A stretch of 64,000 nucleotides of DNA, from assembly GCF_001509835.1 (NCBI RefSeq), contig NZ_JXTJ01000016.1, positions 62,001-126,000 on the forward strand, given 5' to 3'. The notes beneath the pieces were generated by a model. That model was given only the letters and a program-made list of their open reading frames with translations. It searched no databases and had not been told where the DNA came from. A program made the translations under genes and the position numbers. The number at the start of each line of letters is the position of its first letter. Positions within the stretch are counted from its first letter, which is position 1. The DNA comes from Allobosea sp. WAO. GTDB taxonomy: Bacteria > Pseudomonadota > Alphaproteobacteria > Rhizobiales > Beijerinckiaceae. Below, piece by piece: positions 59,001 through 64,000 of this stretch.

Positions 59001-62000
59001 ATCATGACGAGCTATGCCAACGCCAGCTCGCAATCCCAGCAGCTCGGCCTGGCCGGCTCGGTCAGTTACTTTCGGGTCGACAACGAGACCTCAGCCTATG
59101 TCGCCAGCGGTGCGACGCTCAACACGACGGCGCTGGCCCCGAGCTGGACGACGCCGCTGGCCGACGGCCATGTCCAAAGCTGGAGCAAGGGCGTCAGCGT
59201 CACCGCCGAAACGACGGTGCACAGCATCGACGGCGGCGGCAATTTCGGCCTGACCGGCGGCCTCAACGGCGGCGCCGGCTCCGCGGCGGGCGGTGCCCTC
59301 CTGAACATCGGCCGCAGCAGCAGGACGGTCGCCGCCATCGCGGACGGCGTGACCATCACCGCGTCGGGGGTCGACGTGAAGGCCAGGACGACGGACGAGA
59401 TGTACGTCGTCGTGACCTCCTCAGGCAGGGCGCAGGGCGCCGCGCTGAGCGGCATGGTGGGCCTGGCGAACCTCGACAACCAGACGCTTGCCTCGATCAG
59501 CAACCGGGCCCTCGTCACCGCCGACGTCGTGTCGGTCAAGGCGGAGCAGTCCATCTCGGTGCTGTCGGTCAGCGGCGGGATCGTAGCGGCCAGCACGGGT
59601 GGCAGCAGTGCCGGCGTGTCCGTCGGCCGGATCGACGCCAGCACGGTGACGCGCGGCTATATCGGGGACAATTCCGGCGATCTCTCCGATGATCGCCTGC
59701 GCGGCGCCGGGACCACTGCCGGCCGCATCCAGACGGATTCGTTGGCCGTCCAGGCAGAGACCAATGGCTGGCTGTCGGCGGCCTCTGTCGCGGCGGCGGT
59801 CGTCGACGGCACGATGGACTTCGTCACCGACGACCCGTTCTTCACGGTCGTCTCGGCCGCCAGCGCATCGCAGGGCGGCGGCAAGCCGTCCTTCGCCCTG
59901 GCCGGCAGCGCCGCGGTCGCATCGACCCAGCTCGGCACCTCGGCCTGGATCGACGGCGCGACGATCACGGCCAAGACGGACGCGGTCACCACCACCGTCG
60001 CCGCGCTGAACTCGACCATCCTCGAACTGGGCTCGGGCTCCGCCGCGATCAATCTCACTGGCGGGGGGCAGGGCACGAGCGCGGCCCTGGCCGGAGCGAT
60101 CGCCTTCGCCAAGCTCGACAACAGCACCGACGCGCGCATCAACCGATCATCCCTCACCAATATCGGCGACACTAGCGTGCAGGCGCTGGCCGGCGGCCGC
60201 GCCACCGTCGTCGGGCTGGGCCTCGCCGGCTCGGGCGGCGGGAACGCCGCCGCGGCGATGTCGGTGGCGCTGGGGCTGGTGACGAACAGCGTCTCTGCCT
60301 CGATCGCCGATTCCACGCTGATCGCACCGACAAACATCTGGGTGTCGAACCTCGTTACGGTCGACGCGTACCAGACGACCGATATCGGCATCGGCGGCGG
60401 CGCGGCCTATGCCGGCGCCAAGAACGGCGTCGGCATCGCGCTGACCTATGCCGAGATCCGGGATCCCGATGGCGAGGACGCGGTCAGCGCCAAGGTGACG
60501 CGTTCCACGCTCACCGGCGCCGACCGGCTCCAGGTCAGGGCGACGAATGCCAGCCGCATCATCTCCTCGGCCATCACGGCCGGCCTCGGCGGCAACGGGC
60601 TCGGCGGCGCCTTCGTCATCAACCGGGTCACGCCGACGACGAACGCGGCGATCTCGGGCGTCAGCGGCACGCTGGCGACGATCTCGGTCTCCGGCGATGT
60701 CGTGGTGCTCGCCGATGGCAGCCGGATCGGCGTCTATGACGATATCATCCGTGGCCGCCAGGCCGTCTCCGCCGCCAACCGATCCGAGGTCGACTTCTCC
60801 GGCGCGGCAGCCAATGAAGGCGCTGCCATTGCCGAAGGCGCGGCGGTCCTCGCCATCGTCGGCGCCCTGCAGGGCGGGGACAACAATGTCGGCGTCTCGG
60901 TGCTCAGCAACACGATCGCCCAGTCGCATATCGCGGCGATCGACTTCGCCACGGTCACGGCCGGCGGCGACGTCAGCGTCGTCGCCCGGGACGGGGCGAC
61001 GCTGACGGGCATCGCGGTCGGCCTTGGCATCGCGACCGGCCAATTCGCCGGCGTCGCCTCGGTCGCGCAGCAGACCATCGACAACGTCATCAGAGCCCGC
61101 ATCAGCGGCGGCGGCATCACGAGCCGCGACGTCGCCGTGCAGGCGCAGGCGGCGTCGGAGATCGAGGGCAGAGCCGGCACGCTCGCCGGCAGCACGGGTG
61201 TGGCCGCTGTCGGCCTCTCGATCGTCGACAGCAGCATCGCCAACGATGTCGCCGCGGGAATCGGCGGCACGCAGATTCGTGCCTCGGGCGATGTCGTGCT
61301 CGCGGCCGGATCGACCGCGAGGATCGACACGGTCGCTATCGGCCTCGCCATGGCGCGCAATGTCGGGCTCGCCGGCTCGGTCGCCAACAACAACGTCGCC
61401 ACCGATATCGGCGCGACGATCACCGGCGCCGATATCATCGCCGGCAACAATCTCGGCGTGTTCGCCGCCAATACCGACCGGATCACGGTCTCGGCCGGCG
61501 CGCTCGGCGCCACAGCGGCGTCCCCCGGGCTAGCCGGCGGCGTCTCCGTCGTCGACAACACGGTCGGTGGCGACACGGTCGCCCGGATCGAAGGTAGCAC
61601 CGTCGATGCGCGGGCCGGCGGCACCGGTTCGCTGAGCTATACGGCCGGCCAGCTTCTCACGGCCTTCGACCTCAGCACCGCCAACGGCCCGAGCGCGGCG
61701 CAGCCCTCGCTCGCGATGACGGCGCGCAGCATCCACGGTCTCGGCGTCGTCGCGACCTCGCAGCAATCCGTGCTGGCGAATGCGGTCACCGGCGGCATCG
61801 CCGCTTTCCCGATCACCGGCGCGGTCGCGATCGTGTCGATCCGCAACGTGCTCGGCGGCAGCACCGGCGCGACGATCGATGCGAGCCAGGTCGATACCCG
61901 TCTGACTGGAACGGGCAGCACCGCGATCGCCGTCGAGGCGGCGAGCCATTCCTATGCCGCGACCTTCATCAACGTCGGCGCGATCGGCGGCGTCGCCGCC

Positions 62001-64000
62001 GCGGGAGCCAACACCAGCAACATCATGCAGCGCAGCACCAGAGCTGCGCTGACGAACTCGACCACCGGCACTACGACACCCGGCTATAGCGGCGGCGGCG
62101 TCGGCGCGCTCGATATCGCTGCGAACGCCTCGCAATCGGCGGCGAGTAATGTGACCGGTTTCGCTCTCGGCTTCGGTGGCGCCGCGGCGATGGGCGTCGT
62201 CAACACCTTCGCGGCCTCGACGAGCGCCGCGCTTGACCAGGGTCTCGTCACGGCCGGACGGGTCGGCGTCAACGCCGACAGCCGCAATGGTTTCCATGCC
62301 CAGACGGTCGCAGTCGGCGCAGGCGGCGTCGGCGTCGGCAGCGCCTTCATTGTCGGCACCAGCAAGAACGCGACGCTGGCAACGATTGGCGGCGGCTCCG
62401 GCCAGACCGTGCTCAACCTCAATGGCGGCCTGGCCGTCGCGGCCACGAGCCGCAACGCCTTCACTACGCTCGCGACCGGTGGTGCGGCAGGTGGCTTTGC
62501 CGGAGTCGCCGGCATGGTCAGCTTCGTCGATGTCGACAACGAGACGCGGGCGGGGCTCTATGGCGCGCGGGTCACGATCCGGCCGGGTGCAATGCAGACC
62601 GTCGGCAGCGTCACCAGTGCGGCTGGCATCAGCGTCACGGCTTTCGAGACGACGAACATCACGCCGAAAACCGCCGCGGGAGCGAATGGCAGCTTCGGCG
62701 CCGGCGCAGCCGCCAACATTGCGAGCCTCGACAGCAGCGTCCAGGCCGACATCCAGGGCTCGACCCTGGTTGCGCCGGGCACGGTCTCGGCCTCCGCCAC
62801 CTCCGAACGCACGGTCAGCGCCGAGACGATCACCTATGGCATCGGCGGCTCGGTCGGTATCGGCGCTTCGGTCGCCCTGATCTCGGTCGGCACCGGGACG
62901 CCGTCCGCGGCGCAAGGCGAGATCACTTCGGGCGGGGGCGGCACGCTCTCCCGCATCGGCCAGCTCACCGCCGGCAACAACGATCTTGTCCTGAGCGCTG
63001 CCGGGCTCGCCAGCTATCGCAGCTATCGAGGTCCCACTGGTGCAGCCATGAGCGAGAGCGCACTGCGCGACGCCGCTCAGACCGATTACAATGAGCTGCT
63101 GGCCAATGGTACGGTTTCCGGCGGCACGCTGACCTTGAGCAATGCCGGGGTCGTCGCGTTGCGCAGCGCCGCGGCGAGCGCGCTCGGCATCCCAGACCCG
63201 GACGCAGACCAGGTGCGCGGCTGGGCGGCTGCCCGCTATGCAGCGCTGCAGGGTGGAGCGGTCGGCTATCTGCTCAGCGATGCCGGCGTCAGCGCCTATC
63301 GGACACGCGTCACCGCGACGACGCCGGATGCGAGCGACGACCAGATCCGCAGCGCCGCCAACGACGCCTATGCTCGCCTGCTGGCGAACGGCACCGTCAG
63401 CAGCGGCGTCCTAACGCTGTCCACGGCCGGCATCGACGCCTATCGGGCCGAAGCAAATGCCGACCTCGGCCGCACGGCGACCGATGCCGAGGTGCGCAAC
63501 TACGCGGCCCAGCAATACGGCTTCTTCACGGCCAATCGCAGCCGCATCGCTGCGCCGACCGCACAGAGCGCTGCGGCCTTGCTGGAAAGCACCGGCTCGG
63601 CCACCAGCGCCAGCGTAAGCGGCGGCAGCATTACCAGCGGCGCCGTCGCCGTCTCGGCCCTGTCGAAGACCACGACCAGCAACATTGCCAGCGGCGTCGG
63701 CGCCGGCGGCGCGGCCGGCGTCGGCGCGGCAACCGCCTATACCGATATCGGCGACAAGGTCTCGGCGCGTCTCGACCAGATCAACGTGAGCACCGGCTCG
63801 ATCGCCGTGACGGCCAGTTCCACCGACGGCACAGGCTCTGCGGCACGCATCGAAGCACGCGCCGGAGCCGGTGGCCTCGCTGCCGCGGCGGGGGCAGCGG
63901 TTGCGAAGGGGACGATCGACAACGAGGTCAAGGCCACGCTCGGCGGTGCGCTGACGGTGACCGGAGCGACCAGCGTCAATGCAAGCAACAGCCAGACCGG
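56082..64000 (+). CDS. Giant filamentous adhesin, LktA-like two-partner-secretion exoprotein (3' truncated)
   Basis: One frame stays open from ATG 56082 to the window end: at least 2,639 codons. The signal segment is long (about 58 residues, ending 'APAFAQ'), with an Arg-rich n-region. The TPS domain follows: 'NIITPDGRTQTNVSVSGGTT', 'YNSFSRFEQAAG' and 'LVNIVRDGPVVINGILNSYRNG' belong to the haemagglutinin/leukotoxin LktA-type N-terminus. The rest is repetitive beta-helix sequence rich in Gly, Ala, Ser, Thr and Val. A tract of about 47-residue repeats spans 63000-63540. No TpsB partner is inside the window. Many long open frames on the minus strand here are only shadows. Confidence 0.9.
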   Translation, partial: MSKRRSLRPATAFLPRTAGPRQRDVFAPRPRSVLATWRERCLVGQAMALALWNAPAFAQNIITPDGRTQTNVSVSGGTTTITTQTVSGGAGYNSFSRFEQAAGTTVNMHLPQNTGALVNIVRDGPVVINGILNSYRNGQIGGHVYFSDSAGFTVGPSGVINTGQLTVNTPTRAFLDQVIGPNGVVNEAMAARLRANDVPISPDGTITIDGRINARRGVSLNGHTVSVAGQINANTAAVDISERRRQHRAAFAQSVNTAGLQQGGAMVARRGGGIEIVAAGTASISGTLNAKATAHRPAGTIAVRSGKGTTIAATARINATGSAPGAAPISATPGSPNVNTADGGSVSILSGGAISIARGAVIDVSGAQAVAAKGGSAVIFADTNLDVQSGAIFRGTAGITGDGGFLELSAKNTVTLGAVDVDLSARSGKAGLLYIDPTDIVIGAGGSANMITNGTNVSLEATNSITIAGDGIIDTRNFNRSAGALSALNPSLGNSGSITLTAPSITVRGTLLAGVSAGSSHIAGDVTLDATTSQRLIGGRASASSTIDIYGTITGRDVLLKADATAIASYIDPSAGPLVALAAQTAAGAALGLNGGYVGSEITSRVQVASGATIEASRDVSLTAKGRQEASLPAITVNGNSVFGGAVSIGEISGTVTADIASGATIRVGRDLAVKAENDVKLGVSAISVTVGETLAAATVAFGSVDVSTAAKVHSGATIVTGGVSNVSITAFNTNSFSTSANSIAASGGVAGASIAYSDYRAQADALLGASLGTEASKLKRVTVSAVSDTTKNATSASTTVGDNLIFNAGPAGTTVSTLLSQLLGKLSSGSSSVPVKAGSAIAIADSSLVARAAIAADPGGAAPTLHSDGNVVVASRQSDFGVRLIADSSINSNSKDPTSAQPEAQVSLSFAIGVGNYAHESTASIGSGVTINAYRVGVGATNEMPISNTWTNWAGPLEVVSHLNGNLGTVNNIMTSYANASSQSQQLGLAGSVSYFRVDNETSAYVASGATLNTTALAPSWTTPLADGHVQSWSKGVSVTAETTVHSIDGGGNFGLTGGLNGGAGSAAGGALLNIGRSSRTVAAIADGVTITASGVDVKARTTDEMYVVVTSSGRAQGAALSGMVGLANLDNQTLASISNRALVTADVVSVKAEQSISVLSVSGGIVAASTGGSSAGVSVGRIDASTVTRGYIGDNSGDLSDDRLRGAGTTAGRIQTDSLAVQAETNGWLSAASVAAAVVDGTMDFVTDDPFFTVVSAASASQGGGKPSFALAGSAAVASTQLGTSAWIDGATITAKTDAVTTTVAALNSTILELGSGSAAINLTGGGQGTSAALAGAIAFAKLDNSTDARINRSSLTNIGDTSVQALAGGRATVVGLGLAGSGGGNAAAAMSVALGLVTNSVSASIADSTLIAPTNIWVSNLVTVDAYQTTDIGIGGGAAYAGAKNGVGIALTYAEIRDPDGEDAVSAKVTRSTLTGADRLQVRATNASRIISSAITAGLGGNGLGGAFVINRVTPTTNAAISGVSGTLATISVSGDVVVLADGSRIGVYDDIIRGRQAVSAANRSEVDFSGAAANEGAAIAEGAAVLAIVGALQGGDNNVGVSVLSNTIAQSHIAAIDFATVTAGGDVSVVARDGATLTGIAVGLGIATGQFAGVASVAQQTIDNVIRARISGGGITSRDVAVQAQAASEIEGRAGTLAGSTGVAAVGLSIVDSSIANDVAAGIGGTQIRASGDVVLAAGSTARIDTVAIGLAMARNVGLAGSVANNNVATDIGATITGADIIAGNNLGVFAANTDRITVSAGALGATAASPGLAGGVSVVDNTVGGDTVARIEGSTVDARAGGTGSLSYTAGQLLTAFDLSTANGPSAAQPSLAMTARSIHGLGVVATSQQSVLANAVTGGIAAFPITGAVAIVSIRNVLGGSTGATIDASQVDTRLTGTGSTAIAVEAASHSYAATFINVGAIGGVAAAGANTSNIMQRSTRAALTNSTTGTTTPGYSGGGVGALDIAANASQSAASNVTGFALGFGGAAAMGVVNTFAASTSAALDQGLVTAGRVGVNADSRNGFHAQTVAVGAGGVGVGSAFIVGTSKNATLATIGGGSGQTVLNLNGGLAVAATSRNAFTTLATGGAAGGFAGVAGMVSFVDVDNETRAGLYGARVTIRPGAMQTVGSVTSAAGISVTAFETTNITPKTAAGANGSFGAGAAANIASLDSSVQADIQGSTLVAPGTVSASATSERTVSAETITYGIGGSVGIGASVALISVGTGTPSAAQGEITSGGGGTLSRIGQLTAGNNDLVLSAAGLASYRSYRGPTGAAMSESALRDAAQTDYNELLANGTVSGGTLTLSNAGVVALRSAAASALGIPDPDADQVRGWAAARYAALQGGAVGYLLSDAGVSAYRTRVTATTPDASDDQIRSAANDAYARLLANGTVSSGVLTLSTAGIDAYRAEANADLGRTATDAEVRNYAAQQYGFFTANRSRIAAPTAQSAAALLESTGSATSASVSGGSITSGAVAVSALSKTTTSNIASGVGAGGAAGVGAATAYTDIGDKVSARLDQINVSTGSIAVTASSTDGTGSAARIEARAGAGGLAAAAGAAVAKGTIDNEVKATLGGALTVTGATSVNASNSQT
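63000..63540 (+). repeat. tandem repeats of about 47 residues within the adhesin
   Basis: Roughly three and a half units share the pattern VRxxAxxxYxxLLANGTVSxGxLTLSxAGxxAYR followed by a linker with LG and Asp. 'LLANGTVS' recurs at about 63099 and 63381, 282 bp (94 residues, two units) apart. Unlike the surrounding beta-helix this tract is helical in character. Confidence 0.65.

Noticed and set aside
59000..63000. many long minus-strand frames within the adhesin region
   Set aside because: The repetitive GC-rich adhesin sequence leaves the antisense strand free of stops; none has a ribosome binding site or recognisable domain.
1..64000. CRISPR arrays, insertion sequences or prophage genes
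   Set aside because: No regularly spaced direct repeats, transposase or phage structural gene were seen on either strand.

Overview
The window is high-GC, densely coded DNA from an alphaproteobacterium of the order Hyphomicrobiales. The supports are an Irr regulator with a haem motif divergent from fabA-fabB-fabI, SAM-II riboswitches, NitT/TauT-type ABC and TRAP importers, and nested intergenic palindromes typical of the order. A Bosea-like genus is a reasonable guess from gene content but is not proven. No integrase, transposase or CRISPR array was seen.

Layout. 1-2448: the 3' end of rmuC, an MFS permease and an OsmC-family protein. 2552-6230: a sulfonate-type ABC importer read leftwards as two transcripts, each starting with a sigma70-like promoter, a SAM-II riboswitch and a hairpin that would bury the ribosome binding site. 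The second transcript encodes an ABC ATPase that has lost every catalytic motif. 6285-15665: housekeeping and cell-envelope genes (glnD, grpE, alkB, dapB, a Tim44-like membrane protein), a 27-residue membrane micropeptide with its own terminator, an amidase and an SDR. 16363-20159: an IclR regulator and NitT/TauT ABC genes, divergent from the SDR/DUF pair across a perfect palindrome. 20173-28518: a DUF2848 protein, a TRAP importer with two paralogous binding proteins, a cupin, a hydro-lyase, a LysR regulator and an old-yellow-enzyme gene. Paired dyads in front of the LysR gene and the flavoenzyme gene suggest one regulon.

28729-36894: a DHA2 exporter, a DapA-like lyase with a FAH-family hydrolase, two GNAT acetyltransferases, an Lrp/AsnC regulator and a third NitT/TauT ABC operon. 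36937-48986: a secreted hydrolase, an M23 membrane peptidase, metZ, fabI-fabB-fabA, irr, two exported envelope proteins, a 2-hydroxyacid dehydrogenase and an NDUFA9-like protein. 49172-49258: tRNA-Leu(CAG). 49684-55175: a class III aminotransferase resembling hydroxy-aminoethylphosphonate ammonia-lyase, divergent from a phosphonate-type LysR, then TetR, an unknown protein and an MFS permease. 55451-64000: an IalB-family protein followed after 1 bp by a giant two-partner-secretion adhesin that stays open to the window end (at least 2,639 codons).

The main theme is nutrient import under layered local control: three NitT/TauT ABC systems and one TRAP system, each with an adjacent regulator or riboswitch. 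The most unusual part is the SAM-II-controlled importer with its inactive-looking ATPase.
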